Part shown: one piece after another, positions 33,778-42,216 of the stretch
Layout of the letters: every line of letters begins with the position of its first letter
How positions within the stretch are numbered: position 1 is the stretch's first letter
DNA from: Methylobacillus flagellatus_A
GTDB lineage: Bacteria > Pseudomonadota > Gammaproteobacteria > Burkholderiales > Methylophilaceae
DNA length: 64,000 nucleotides
Reading direction: 5' to 3' (one strand)
Assembly: GCF_031344055.1 (NCBI RefSeq)
Contig: NZ_JADBEN010000001.1
Position numbers and translations under genes: made by a program
Notes under the pieces: generated by a model
Told to the model about the DNA's origin: nothing
What the model saw: only the letters and a program-made list of their open reading frames with translations
Databases searched by the model: none

Positions 33778-35478
33778 ATGCAGAAGGGAAAAAAATGCCT
33801 GGCAAGGGCAGGAGTAGGCGTGCTGGTGGCCAGCATGCTGGCGGGCCCGCCTTATTCATACGCAGTGGAAAACCCGGTGGATACCTTGCCCAAGGCCGAA
33901 GCCCCAAGAACCAGGCCGCAAGCCGAAGTGCAGGTGGAGCAAAAAAGCGGGATATCCCCGGAGGTGCAGAAGATACTGGCGACGGAGGTGCAGCCTGCCA
34001 GTTTCGGGATTTATGGCGTGAAAGCGGTGCCGTTCGAGGAGGTCAGCGCTTTTTTCGCCCCTTATGCCAATAAAAAGATCACTATTGCCAAGATCATAGA
34101 ATTATCTAACCAGGTCACCGAGTTTTACCAGAAGCGCGGCCTGCCGTTATCGTTCTGCTATATTCCCGCACAAAACTTCAATGAGCCGATCATCAAGGTC
34201 GTCGTCATCGAAGGGCATATCGGTTCCGTCAAGATCGAGGGCAATCCGGGAGCCACCGAAGGCAAGATCCGCGAGATCATCGCCCCGCTGCTGGCGGAAA
34301 AGCCATTGACCCGCCCCACCATGGAGCGTTATACGACCATGCTGGGCTTGCTGCCGGGCTTGAAGATACAAGCCTCCCTCCCATTGCCCCAACAGATGGA
34401 CGGCGCGTCCGAGTTGTCCCTCAAGGTAGAGCGCAAGGCCATGGAGGCATTGGGCCGGCTGGAGACCGTGCAGCCGTTCACGCGCGGCATCTTTACCGTC
34501 AAGGCAAGCGGCAATACCCGGCTGGCGGAGGAGATCACGGCATCCACCCTGATTTCCGCGGAGAACGAGCAATACTATGCGTTGAGCTATGCGCAGCCCA
34601 TCGGCAAGGAGGGGCTGGTGGCGAGGGTGGAGGCCTCCGATTATGACGGCAAGCCAACTGCGGAGCTGGCGTCAGGCCTGGGCAGGCAGGTGAAGTCGCA
34701 GCGGCTGAGCGTCGGCCTGAGCTATCCCTTGGTGCTGCGCCAGGATAGAAGCCTGCTGGCGAACGTATCGTTGACCGCCAATAATTTCGAGGATGAGATC
34801 CACAGCAAGCAAAACGGCGCCGCCATTACCACGACCTCCGACGTGCGCACGCTCTCGGTAGGGGGTAGCTATAGCGACAGCACCGCGCGGCGCGGGCGAC
34901 GGTTGCAGTTGACGATGAGCCGCGGCTTGGACGCCATGGGCGCTTCGAAGGAGATTGCCACCAATTTCCCCGCACCGCCCATTAACAGCGACATCGACTT
35001 GAATTTTTCCAAGTACGTCGTGAGCTTCGTGCAGCGCAACTACCTCGACGGGGCCTGGGGCACGTCGGTATCAGGCACTGTGCAGTATTCGCCGGATAAC
35101 TTGCCCATCACCGAGAAAGTGCAGTTCGGCGGCTACCAGCATGGCCGCGCTTACCGTCCCGGCCGCTTGGTGGGCGATTCGGGGTGGGGGATCACCCTGG
35201 AGCTGAACCGTACCGTGCCATTCAATTACAAATTGCCGTTTTACCAGATGGTCGGCTTGCAACCCTATGTGTTGCTTGAGTCGGCGCGCATCTACGAGCA
35301 TACCAAGACGCAGGACTTCGACCATATGAGTTCGGTCTCTCTCGGCGTGCGCTTGATCAGCGACCAGCCTGACCGTACCAACCTGGATTTTTCCCTTTCC
35401 AAGGCGATTACGTCGGGCGGGCGCGGCAATGCGTTGAAGGACCTCGCATTCGGCTTCAATTTCGGCATACCGTTCTAA
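33778..35478 (+). CDS. TpsB/ShlB/FhaC-family outer-membrane transporter
   Basis: The product has about 566 residues. The ATG at 33778 gives a clean signal peptide (CLARAGVGVLVASMLAGPPY, ending near SYA) and has GGGGAG just upstream. An ATG at 33757 lacks a ribosome site. After a Pro-rich linker come POTRA-like domains (ITIAKIIELSNQVTEFYQKR, VVIEGHIGSVKIEGNPGA), then a 16-strand-type beta barrel. The family motif appears as YQHGRAYRPGRLVGDSGWG, and the C-terminus ends GFNFGIPF with a terminal aromatic, as outer-membrane proteins do. TpsB proteins export large TpsA substrates. None with a TPS domain is adjacent; the repeat lipoprotein is the only candidate partner here. Confidence 0.88.
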   Translation: MQKGKKCLARAGVGVLVASMLAGPPYSYAVENPVDTLPKAEAPRTRPQAEVQVEQKSGISPEVQKILATEVQPASFGIYGVKAVPFEEVSAFFAPYANKKITIAKIIELSNQVTEFYQKRGLPLSFCYIPAQNFNEPIIKVVVIEGHIGSVKIEGNPGATEGKIREIIAPLLAEKPLTRPTMERYTTMLGLLPGLKIQASLPLPQQMDGASELSLKVERKAMEALGRLETVQPFTRGIFTVKASGNTRLAEEITASTLISAENEQYYALSYAQPIGKEGLVARVEASDYDGKPTAELASGLGRQVKSQRLSVGLSYPLVLRQDRSLLANVSLTANNFEDEIHSKQNGAAITTTSDVRTLSVGGSYSDSTARRGRRLQLTMSRGLDAMGASKEIATNFPAPPINSDIDLNFSKYVVSFVQRNYLDGAWGTSVSGTVQYSPDNLPITEKVQFGGYQHGRAYRPGRLVGDSGWGITLELNRTVPFNYKLPFYQMVGLQPYVLLESARIYEHTKTQDFDHMSSVSLGVRLISDQPDRTNLDFSLSKAITSGGRGNALKDLAFGFNFGIPF

Positions 35479-35496
35479 AGCGGAGTGAGCAGACAT

Positions 35497-35530
35497 AAAA
35501 AAAGAGCACCCCATGAGGTGCTCTTTTTGT
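35497..35530. terminator. Bidirectional terminator between tpsB-like gene and gdhA
   Basis: AAAAAGAGCACC (35499-35510) and GGTGCTCTTTTT (35517-35528) are perfect 12-base inverted repeats with a 6-base loop. A-tract and T-tract serve both strands, which fits the convergent genes. Confidence 0.9.
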
Positions 35531-35545
35531 GAAGCGGACAGGAAC

Positions 35546-36889
35546 CTAGATCACGCCTTGCGCCAGCATGGCGTCGGCCACCTTGACGAAGCCGGCAATG
35601 TTCGCGCCGTCGACATAGTTCACGCTGCCGTCTTCACGGGCGCCGTATTGCACGCAAGCATCGTGGATGCCCTTCATGATGTCGAACAGGCGCGCATCGA
35701 CTTCCTCACGCGTCCAAGACAGGCGCATGGCGTTCTGCGTCATCTCGAGGCCTGATGTCGCCACGCCGCCGGCATTGGTCGCCTTGCCCGGCGCGTACAG
35801 GACGCGGTGCTCGTCGAACAGCTTCATGGCTTCAGCGGTACATGGCATGTTGGCGCCTTCGGCTACGCACAGCACACCATTCGCAACCAGGGTGGCCGCG
35901 TCATCCTTGGTCAGTTCGTTCTGTGTAGCGCATGGCAATGCGACATCGGCTTTGACGCTCCATGGGGAGGCGCCGGGGACGAAACGTGCGCCGACACGCT
36001 CGGCATAGTCCTTGATGCGGCCATACTCGACATTCTTGACCTGCATGAGGACTTGCAGCTTTTCGGTGGTGAAACCGGCTTCGTCAATCACCGTGCCGCT
36101 GGAGTCGGAGGCTGTAATCACCTTGGCGCCCAGCGCCAGGGCCTTTTCAATCGCGTATTGGGCCACGTTGCCGGAGCCGGAAATGGCGACGCGCAGGCCC
36201 GCAATGGTGCGGCCGCTATGGCGCAGCATCTCTTCGGCGAAATAGACCGTGCCGTAGCCAGTGGCTTCGGGACGGATCAGCGATCCGCCGTAGCTCAGGC
36301 CCTTGCCGGTCAGCACGCAGTCGGCCCGGTTGGTGAGTTTCTTGATCATGCCGGCCATGAAGCCGATCTCGCGCGCTCCCACGCCGATATCGCCGGCAGG
36401 GACGTCGGTGTCGGAACCTACATGCCGGAACAACTCGCTGGCAAACGCCTGGCAGAAGCGCATGATCTCGCCATTGCTCTTGCCTTTGGGGTCGAAATCG
36501 GAGCCGCCCTTGCCGCCGCCCATGGGCAATGTGGTCAATGCATTCTTGAAGGTCTGCTCGAAAGCGAGGAATTTCAGGATGGACAAGTTCACGGAAGGGT
36601 GGAAACGCAAGCCGCCCTTGTATGGGCCGATGGCGCCATTGTGCTGGATGCGGTAACCGCGGTTGACCTGGACCTCGCCCTTGTCATCCACCCAGGAGAC
36701 GCGGAACAGAATGGCACGCTCCGGCTCTACCAGCCGGTCCAGGACGCCGTGTTCAGCGTAACGCGGATTGGCGCTGATGAATGGCCACAGGCTTTCCACT
36801 ACTTCAGTGACTGCCTGCAGGTATTCCGGCTGACCGGGATTTTTTTGTGCGACAACGGCTAGGAAATCATGTGCCGATTGATACTTCAT
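35546..36889 (-). CDS. gdhA: NADP-dependent glutamate dehydrogenase
   Basis: The 447-residue enzyme aminates 2-oxoglutarate with ammonium and NADPH. Conserved parts are GYRIQHNGAIGPYKGGLRFH, the active-site Lys region LPMGGGKGGSDFDPKGKS, DVPAGDIGVGAREIGFM and the cofactor motif AISGSGNVAQYA. The N-terminus aligns with the E. coli enzyme. It is transcribed leftwards and ends at a bidirectional terminator. In methylotrophs it is a main ammonium-assimilation route. An inverted repeat lies 34 bases upstream. Confidence 0.97.
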   Translation of the reverse strand: MKYQSAHDFLAVVAQKNPGQPEYLQAVTEVVESLWPFISANPRYAEHGVLDRLVEPERAILFRVSWVDDKGEVQVNRGYRIQHNGAIGPYKGGLRFHPSVNLSILKFLAFEQTFKNALTTLPMGGGKGGSDFDPKGKSNGEIMRFCQAFASELFRHVGSDTDVPAGDIGVGAREIGFMAGMIKKLTNRADCVLTGKGLSYGGSLIRPEATGYGTVYFAEEMLRHSGRTIAGLRVAISGSGNVAQYAIEKALALGAKVITASDSSGTVIDEAGFTTEKLQVLMQVKNVEYGRIKDYAERVGARFVPGASPWSVKADVALPCATQNELTKDDAATLVANGVLCVAEGANMPCTAEAMKLFDEHRVLYAPGKATNAGGVATSGLEMTQNAMRLSWTREEVDARLFDIMKGIHDACVQYGAREDGSVNYVDGANIAGFVKVADAMLAQGVI

Positions 36890-36922
36890 TCCCTCTTATC
36901 TCCATGAGCATGATCAAAAGTA

Positions 36923-36955
36923 GTGCATTTTCTCTTATTGAAGGTAAAAATGCAC
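36923..36955. promoter_or_regulatory. Inverted repeat upstream of gdhA, candidate operator
   Basis: GTGCATTTT (36923-36931) and AAAATGCAC (36947-36955) are perfect 9-base inverted repeats separated by 15 bases, 34 bases before the gdhA start. A third GTGCATT half-site occurs at 36996. TGCACCA (36951-36957) resembles one half of an NtrC site, but the matching half is not placed as in NtrC sites. The regulator is unknown. Confidence 0.4.
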
Positions 36956-37144
36956 CAAAATAATTCATATGCTGATGATTTATTGCCCCAAATTCGTGCA
37001 TTGGCGTTGTAGGTAGGGTATGGCGGCAAGTGGATGCTTGATTCAGCGATAGCGTGATAAGCTATCTCGCGCGATAAACTAGGCGCTGAATATGCAATCA
37101 CGCCAGTTTCTCGAATCTCACCTTAATCCTATAAAGCTTTTCCG

Positions 37145-38137
37145 ATGACAATGACGCCGTTTTCCACCCTGACCCCAGACCTGATTCTTGACGCCATGAG
37201 CAGCGTCGGCATTCTGGGAGACGGGCGCCTGTTGGCTTTGAACAGCTATGAAAACCGTGTTTACCAAGTCGGGGTCGAGGATCAGGCGCCGGTGGTCGCC
37301 AAGTTCTACCGCCCTGGACGCTGGAGCGAAGCGCAGATACTGGAGGAACATGCGTTTTCATTGGAGCTCGCAGAGGAAGAAATACCGGTAGTAGCGCCGC
37401 TTGCGTTGGCAGGCAGAACATTGCAGCATTACCAAGGCTTCCATTTCGCGGTCTTTCCCCGGCGCGGCGGGCGCATCCCAGAACTGGACCAGTCAGGGCG
37501 CCTGGAATGGATAGGGCGTTTCCTCGGCCGTATCCATGCGATAGGGGCGCAGACAACATTCCAGCACCGGCCCGCCATCGATATCAGGAGTTTTGGCGAA
37601 GAGCCTGCCGATTGGTTGATGGCCAACAATTTCATTCCCGCGGACATACTTCCCGCATACCGCAGCGTGGTGGAACAGGCACTGGAGGGAGCGAGGTCCT
37701 GTTATCAGCGGGCAGGAAACGTGGCATCGCTGCGCTTGCATGGCGATTGCCATTTGAGCAATATGTTGTGGACGGATGACGGGCCGCATTTCGTGGATTT
37801 TGACGACAGCAGGACAGGGCCGGCCGTTCAGGACTTATGGATGCTGCTTTCCGGATCGCATGCCGAAATGAGCCTGCAGCTTGGCGAACTGCTCGAGGGC
37901 TATGAATGCTTCTATGATTTCAACCCGGCAGAGTTGCACTTGGTCGAGGCGCTACGTACCTTACGCCTGATCCATTATTCCGCATGGCTGGCAAAGCGCT
38001 GGGACGATCCGGCATTTCCGATGACGTTTACCTGGTTCAATACCCAACAGTATTGGCAGGACCGTATCCTGGAACTGCGGGAGCAGGTGGCATTGATGCA
38101 GGAACCGCCGCTCTCGGCAGCAGGCGGCAATCGTTAG
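37145..38137 (+). CDS. srkA: Stress response kinase A (YihE/RdoA-like)
   Basis: The 330-residue aminoglycoside-phosphotransferase-fold kinase has LALNSYENRVYQVGVEDQAP (ATP loop), VVAKFYRPGRW with the ATP-binding Lys, the catalytic LRLHGDCHLSNMLW near residue 200 and the metal-binding FVDFDDSRTGP near 218. SrkA phosphorylates Ser/Thr in vitro and protects cells under envelope and oxidative stress. It is divergent from gdhA. The cupin gene follows by 22 bases. Confidence 0.93.
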   Translation: MTMTPFSTLTPDLILDAMSSVGILGDGRLLALNSYENRVYQVGVEDQAPVVAKFYRPGRWSEAQILEEHAFSLELAEEEIPVVAPLALAGRTLQHYQGFHFAVFPRRGGRIPELDQSGRLEWIGRFLGRIHAIGAQTTFQHRPAIDIRSFGEEPADWLMANNFIPADILPAYRSVVEQALEGARSCYQRAGNVASLRLHGDCHLSNMLWTDDGPHFVDFDDSRTGPAVQDLWMLLSGSHAEMSLQLGELLEGYECFYDFNPAELHLVEALRTLRLIHYSAWLAKRWDDPAFPMTFTWFNTQQYWQDRILELREQVALMQEPPLSAAGGNR

Positions 38138-38159
38138 TGTGATTTTTAAGGAGGCAATG

Positions 38160-38441
38160 ATGAGTAGCGCGATCAAGGTAGAGCATAATCCCAGCGCTGA
38201 GCGGCTGAACGAGCTTGGCGTCTCCCGCTGGCCGACCTGGTCCAAGGAGGTCTCGGTATTTCCTTGGAGTTTCGGCGAACAGGAAATCGCCTATATCCTG
38301 GAGGGTGAGGTCACAATCACCCCTGACGGCGGCGGCGAGCCGGTTAATTTCGGCAAGGGCGATCTGGTCACTTTCCCTGCCGGCCTCTCCTGCACCTGGA
38401 ACGTCAAGCAGGCTCTGCGTAAGCATTATCAGCTAGGGTAG
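38160..38441 (+). CDS. Small cupin-domain protein (DUF861-type)
   Basis: The 93-residue single cupin contains [39 protein letters not shown] and [19 protein letters not shown]. This matches the Cupin_3/DUF861 group, whose members are often of unknown function. A perfect AAGGAGG (38148-38154) supports the ATG at 38160; the ATG at 38157 is too close. It is probably co-transcribed with srkA. Confidence 0.85.
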
Positions 38442-38454
38442 TGCAAGCTAAAAC

Positions 38455-38493
38455 TGCAACATTGTTGCAATTTTGGCGGGAAGCGAGGATAAT
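38455..38493 (+). promoter_or_regulatory. Promoter with palindromic operator ahead of the L36 paralogue
   Basis: TTGCAA (38465-38470) and GATAAT (38488-38493) are spaced 17 bases, a good sigma-70 promoter. A perfect 15-base palindrome, TGCAACA-T-TGTTGCA (38455-38469), covers the -35. In many bacteria the zinc-free L36 gene is repressed by Zur, so this may be a Zur-type operator, though the sequence differs from the AT-rich enterobacterial Zur box. Confidence 0.6.
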
Positions 38494-38521
38494 CCGGCAG
38501 GTTCTGAATGAGGAGCTTGTT

Positions 38522-38647
38522 ATGAAAATCCTGTCGTCACTCAAATCCGCCAAGACGCGCCACCGCGACTGCAAGGTTGTGCGCCGCCATGGCAAGATAT
38601 TCGTGATCTGCAAAAGCAATCCGCGCTTCAAGGCGCGTCAGCGCTGA
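38522..38647 (+). CDS. ykgO: Zinc-free ribosomal protein L36 paralogue (type B)
   Basis: The 41-residue protein ([20 protein letters not shown]...) matches the YkgO/RpmJ2 form of L36. It keeps only two Cys (DCK and ICK) and so lacks the zinc ribbon of standard L36. It replaces L36 in the ribosome under zinc limitation in other bacteria. The start is supported by GAGGAG about eight bases upstream. It stands alone between its own promoter and a strong terminator. Confidence 0.93.
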
Positions 38648-38667
38648 TGAGTCAAATTTGATGACTT

Positions 38668-38703
38668 AAAATTAAAGGGAAGCCATGCTTCCCTTTAATT
38701 TTT
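38668..38703. terminator. Strong bidirectional terminator
   Basis: AAAATTAAAGGGAAGC (38668-38683) and GCTTCCCTTTAATTTT (38687-38702) are perfect 16-base inverted repeats with a 3-base loop. They lie between the convergent L36 and MFS genes. Confidence 0.95.
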
Positions 38704-38718
38704 CCAGTTGTTACCGGT

Positions 38719-39912
38719 TTATTCCAGCACAAAATGGTTCGCGCCTGCCTTCCTGCCATGGTACAGGCCTGCGAGCGTGACGGCAGTGATGAGCCAACCC
38801 GTTTTATCCCAATTGCCGCTTGCCTCATGAATGATCCCCAGCAACAAGGGACCCAGGGAGGCCAGGATATAGCCCAGCCCTTGCGACATGGCGGAAAGCT
38901 GCGCAGCCTGTACCGGATTGCGGGTGCGCAGCACAATCATGGTCAGTGCCATGGCAAAACCTCCGCCTTGGCCCAGCCCCAGCAATACCATCCACCACCA
39001 CATATGGCCAACAGGCGCATATATCGCGCCCATCAAGCCGGTATAGATCAAGGCGAACATGATGCCGTTGACGAGTTTCTGGTCCCGCATGAGCGAAGAT
39101 AACCACGGAACCAACAAGGCCGAGATGACCTGCACCATCACGGAACCGGAAAGAAACAAGCCGGACTGTACGGCAGGGACGCCGCGGGCCTGCAATATGG
39201 TAGGCAGCCAGCCGAACACGCAATAGGCCAACGCGCTTTGCGTAGCCATGAACAATGTCACTTGCCAGGCAAGGGGATCACGCAATAAATGCGGGTTGCG
39301 GCGGCGATCCGCGACGGCGGAGGGGCTGCCTGCCAAGCGACGGAACAGCCACCACGACAAGGCGGCCAGTCCTGCGGGCAGCGACCAGAAGGCGAGCGCC
39401 AATGGCAGGCTGCCCAAAGCTTCGAGCAAAGGCACGGAGAATCCCGCTGCCAGCGCCGTGCCCAGGCACAAGGCCATGGTGTAGACCCCGGTCATGAGGT
39501 CGGGGTGGCGCGGAAACTCACGCTTGATCACGCTGGGCAGCAATATGCCCAGCAAACCGATGCTCATGCCTGCGAGGCCGGTGCCGAGGAAGAGGCTGGC
39601 GGTATTCCATACGCCGCGCAAGGCAAGGCCGGCCGCCAATGCCAGCAGCAGCGGTATGACCAGCCTTTCTGCCCCATAGCGTTTTGCCAGCCAGGCAGCG
39701 AAAGGGGCGAACAACCCGAGAAAAGCCACGGGCAGCGTCGTCAGCATGCCGGCGGCACTGCCGCTCAGGCCCAGGCTCAGGCTGATGTGAGCCAGCAACG
39801 GGGAAACGCTGGAGAATGCCGGCCGCAGGTTGATGCCGACCAGGATGACGGCGACCACGAGCAATACGGTTTGCGGGCGATGATGCGGACTGTCAGGGCT
39901 AGTGTTGATCAT
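38719..39912 (-). CDS. MFS transporter, CynX/NimT-like
   Basis: The 397-residue protein has 12 predicted membrane helices. It carries the signature ILVGINLRPAFSSVSPLLAH near the N-terminus, characteristic of the cyanate/nitroimidazole (CynX/NimT) MFS group. The inner half shows the RYGAERL loop. The substrate is unknown; no cyanase gene is nearby. The start is ATG 39912; a TTG two codons upstream is possible. A 6-base dyad (CGTCAG/CTGACG, 39920-39937) lies just ahead. Confidence 0.88.
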   Translation of the reverse strand: MINTSPDSPHHRPQTVLLVVAVILVGINLRPAFSSVSPLLAHISLSLGLSGSAAGMLTTLPVAFLGLFAPFAAWLAKRYGAERLVIPLLLALAAGLALRGVWNTASLFLGTGLAGMSIGLLGILLPSVIKREFPRHPDLMTGVYTMALCLGTALAAGFSVPLLEALGSLPLALAFWSLPAGLAALSWWLFRRLAGSPSAVADRRRNPHLLRDPLAWQVTLFMATQSALAYCVFGWLPTILQARGVPAVQSGLFLSGSVMVQVISALLVPWLSSLMRDQKLVNGIMFALIYTGLMGAIYAPVGHMWWWMVLLGLGQGGGFAMALTMIVLRTRNPVQAAQLSAMSQGLGYILASLGPLLLGIIHEASGNWDKTGWLITAVTLAGLYHGRKAGANHFVLE

Positions 39913-40032
39913 AAGCAAGCGTCAGCCCTGTCTGACGGGCATTTCGGAATAGGCTGATAGGGTAGGGAGTCGTTCATCTTTATGCTAAGGGTATCCGGCA
40001 TCAAGTAAAGCACACAATCCATGGAGAATACC

Positions 40033-40335
40033 ATGCGCCAATTTACCGCAATAGCCTTGGGCAGCCTGTTTGCAATGCTGGCTTGCCATGCTTACAGCGT
40101 CGAGCTGGATTTGGGTGACCCGCTTACCCCGGGCAAACGGGATTCTGAAGTCCAGCCCCCGCCGACCCATAATTCGGACCCTACCAGGGATAAGTTGCAG
40201 CGTCCTGCCCGCCCCGATGCCGAGCAAAAAACTCCTGCGCCAAAGTTGCTGCCCAATAAGCGTAAGCCAAGCGATGCGCCCGCGATCGACTCCGATGCCG
40301 AACAAATCAACCGCGGAGCCGTGAGCCCGCGTTAA
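40033..40335 (+). CDS. Small periplasmic proline-rich protein, unknown
   Basis: The 100-residue product has a signal peptide (QFTAIALGSLFAMLACHAYS) followed by a hydrophilic, Pro/Asp/Lys-rich, probably disordered mature part (DLGDPLTPGKRDSEVQPPPT...). The ATG at 40033 has GGAG six bases upstream; an ATG at 40021 overlaps that site. The Cys in the signal peptide (LACHA) is poorly placed for a lipobox. I do not recognise a family. Confidence 0.7.
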   Translation: MRQFTAIALGSLFAMLACHAYSVELDLGDPLTPGKRDSEVQPPPTHNSDPTRDKLQRPARPDAEQKTPAPKLLPNKRKPSDAPAIDSDAEQINRGAVSPR

Positions 40336-40376
40336 AGGCTTTCAGTATTTGCAATTCACCTAGAAAAGGAAGAACA

Positions 40377-40868
40377 ATGGCGGATTATCTGGATAGCGTG
40401 ACCGGCATTTACCCGACCGTGGATGATGCCCAGAAGGCAGCCCAAGCGTTAATCGACCAAGGCTTTAGCCAGGAGCAGGTGCAAATTGCAATCGGACGCA
40501 CCGACCATATAGAGCAGGATGAGGACGACAAGGAAACGCTGAAGAATGTCGTCGTGGATAGCGCAATCGGTACCGCGGTGGGTGCCGGGGTAGGCGCCCT
40601 CGGGCAATTAGCCATCGTGGCAGCCAATGTCAGCCTGTTTGTAGCCAGTCCGCTGGTGGGCCCTCTATTCATGGTGGGATGGGGGGCGGCCGTTGGCGGC
40701 TTCATCGGGGCAGGTAAAGGGATTTCCAACCAGGACCGCCGTTACGCTGAGTTGCTAGCGAATGCAGTAGAAAAGGGCCATGCCGTCCTGGTGGCATATG
40801 CCAAGACAGAAGCCGAGGCCGAGACTGCGCGCGTAGTGGTGGGGACCTCCATGGAGCAATATGCATAA
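40377..40868 (+). CDS. YflT-like general stress protein with glycine-zipper membrane region
   Basis: The 163-residue protein starts VTGIYPTVDDAQKAAQALID, the N-terminus of the general-stress-protein 17M/YflT-like domain. It continues with a Gly/Ala-rich membrane-type segment (AIGTAVGAGVGALGQLAIVA ... GWGAAVGGFIGAGKG). It ends with a second alpha/beta half (HAVLVAYAKTEAEAETARVV). It may mediate membrane association under stress; the molecular role is unknown. A strong terminator follows. Confidence 0.75.
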   Translation: MADYLDSVTGIYPTVDDAQKAAQALIDQGFSQEQVQIAIGRTDHIEQDEDDKETLKNVVVDSAIGTAVGAGVGALGQLAIVAANVSLFVASPLVGPLFMVGWGAAVGGFIGAGKGISNQDRRYAELLANAVEKGHAVLVAYAKTEAEAETARVVVGTSMEQYA

Positions 40869-40881
40869 ACTGAGAAACAGG

Positions 40882-40919
40882 CAAATAAAAAGCCGTCGCA
40901 TGCGACGGCTTTTTATTTG
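40882..40919. terminator. Bidirectional terminator between the YflT-like gene and cyoE
   Basis: The 19-base arms (40882-40900 and 40901-40919) are perfectly complementary, with a GC core AGCCGTCGCA/TGCGACGGCT and A/T tracts on both sides. It ends both the rightward gene and the leftward cyo operon. Confidence 0.95.
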
Positions 40920-40948
40920 ATCAAATAGACCTTGATCCCTGTCTAATC

Positions 40949-41869
40949 CTAATCCACCTTGACCTGATGCTCGGCAGCCGACGGCGTGCGGGCCGCGACC
41001 CAGACGCCATCCTTGCGCGGCTCCTTGAAGTCGATCGACATCATGACGCTCAAGGCCGTGATGGTCACGATCGAGAACATGAACAGTTTTTTTGCCCAGA
41101 TCTGGTCGTTGTTCGTCTTGTAGCCGGCCAGTGCCAGACCCAGCCAATAAATGCTGATGACGCCGGCCACCACCAGGTACTGGTTCCCGGTATAGCCGCT
41201 GAAGGTCAGCATGATGGTTGCGATCACGAAGGCCACGATATAAATCACGATGTGCTTCTTGGTCGCGAGGATGCCTTTTTTCACGGGCAGGACCGGGATG
41301 GCGGCTGCCGTATAATCCTTGAGCCGGAAGATGGCGATAGCGTATGAGTGCGGCATCTGCCAGAGGCTGAAGATCACGAGCAGGATCACCGCGCCCATAT
41401 CGAACTCGTTGCTGACGGCACAGTAGCCGATGACCGGAGGCGCGGCACCGGACAGGCTGCCGATCAACGTGCCGTAGACCGAATTGCGCTTCAGGTAGAG
41501 GCTATAGGCTCCGACATAGATTGCAAAGCCGAACAGGGATAGCCAGACGGTCAGCATATTGGTGGTGGCGTAGAGCAGGGTGATCCCCGCCACCCCAAGC
41601 AGGCAGCCGTAGATTACGGCATTCCTGGCGGGGATCAGGCCGCGCACCAGCACGCGGTTGCGTGTGCGTTCCATCTTGCTGTCGATGTCGCGGTCAATGT
41701 AATTGTTGAGGACGCAGCCAGAGGCGATCACCAAAGAGATACCGATGGCGGTTGCCAGGAACAGGGCGAAATCGATCTCGCCCCTGGACGCCAGGAAGAA
41801 GCCCCCGGCAACCGAGATCAGGTTGCCGAAGATAATGCCTGGCTTAGTGATGAGTAGGTATTGCTTCAT
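40949..41869 (-). CDS. cyoE: Protoheme IX farnesyltransferase (heme O synthase)
   Basis: The 306-residue UbiA-family membrane enzyme attaches a farnesyl group to heme B, giving the heme O needed by CyoB. Motifs seen are NYIDRDIDSKMERTRNR (Asp-rich prenyl-diphosphate site) and YSLYLKRNSVYGTLIGSLSG, with nine or so membrane helices. The ATG at 41869 matches the usual start (MKQYLLITKPGIIFGN); an upstream in-frame start at 41923 would overlap cyoD. It is the last gene of the cyo operon. Confidence 0.95.
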   Translation of the reverse strand: MKQYLLITKPGIIFGNLISVAGGFFLASRGEIDFALFLATAIGISLVIASGCVLNNYIDRDIDSKMERTRNRVLVRGLIPARNAVIYGCLLGVAGITLLYATTNMLTVWLSLFGFAIYVGAYSLYLKRNSVYGTLIGSLSGAAPPVIGYCAVSNEFDMGAVILLVIFSLWQMPHSYAIAIFRLKDYTAAAIPVLPVKKGILATKKHIVIYIVAFVIATIMLTFSGYTGNQYLVVAGVISIYWLGLALAGYKTNNDQIWAKKLFMFSIVTITALSVMMSIDFKEPRKDGVWVAARTPSAAEHQVKVD

Positions 41870-41880
41870 CAATCTGGCTT

Positions 41881-42216
41881 TTAATGCCTCAACATGTTGT
41901 GGTTCAGGTGGAACATGACCCACAGCGAGCCTACTACCACGATCGCGAGAATGATCACGGTGAAGATGAAGGCCGTCACGTTCCAGCTCTGTTCCGACGA
42001 GGTGTTCATGTGCAGGAAGTACACAAGGTGCACCACGATCTGTACCACGGCGAACACCAGGATGGTGGCGAGGACTGTGGACGAGGACAGCTCGTTGGGG
42101 AACATCAACAGCCCGAACGGAATCACCGTCAGGATCACAGAAAGAATAAAGCCAATCAGGTAAGACTTGACGCTGCCGTGGCCTGCGCCAGCGCGCTCAA
42201 CGTGCCCGTGTGACAT
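41881..42216 (-). CDS. cyoD: Cytochrome bo quinol oxidase subunit IV
   Basis: The 111-residue small subunit has three membrane helices (SYLIGFILSVILTVIPFGLL, VLATILVFAVVQIVVHLVYF and AFIFTVIILAIVVVGSLWVM). It includes the conserved VHLVYFLHMNTSSEQSWN. CyoD assists assembly of the CuB/heme centre in subunit I. Its start directly abuts the cyoC stop codon. Confidence 0.95.
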   Translation of the reverse strand: MSHGHVERAGAGHGSVKSYLIGFILSVILTVIPFGLLMFPNELSSSTVLATILVFAVVQIVVHLVYFLHMNTSSEQSWNVTAFIFTVIILAIVVVGSLWVMFHLNHNMLRH

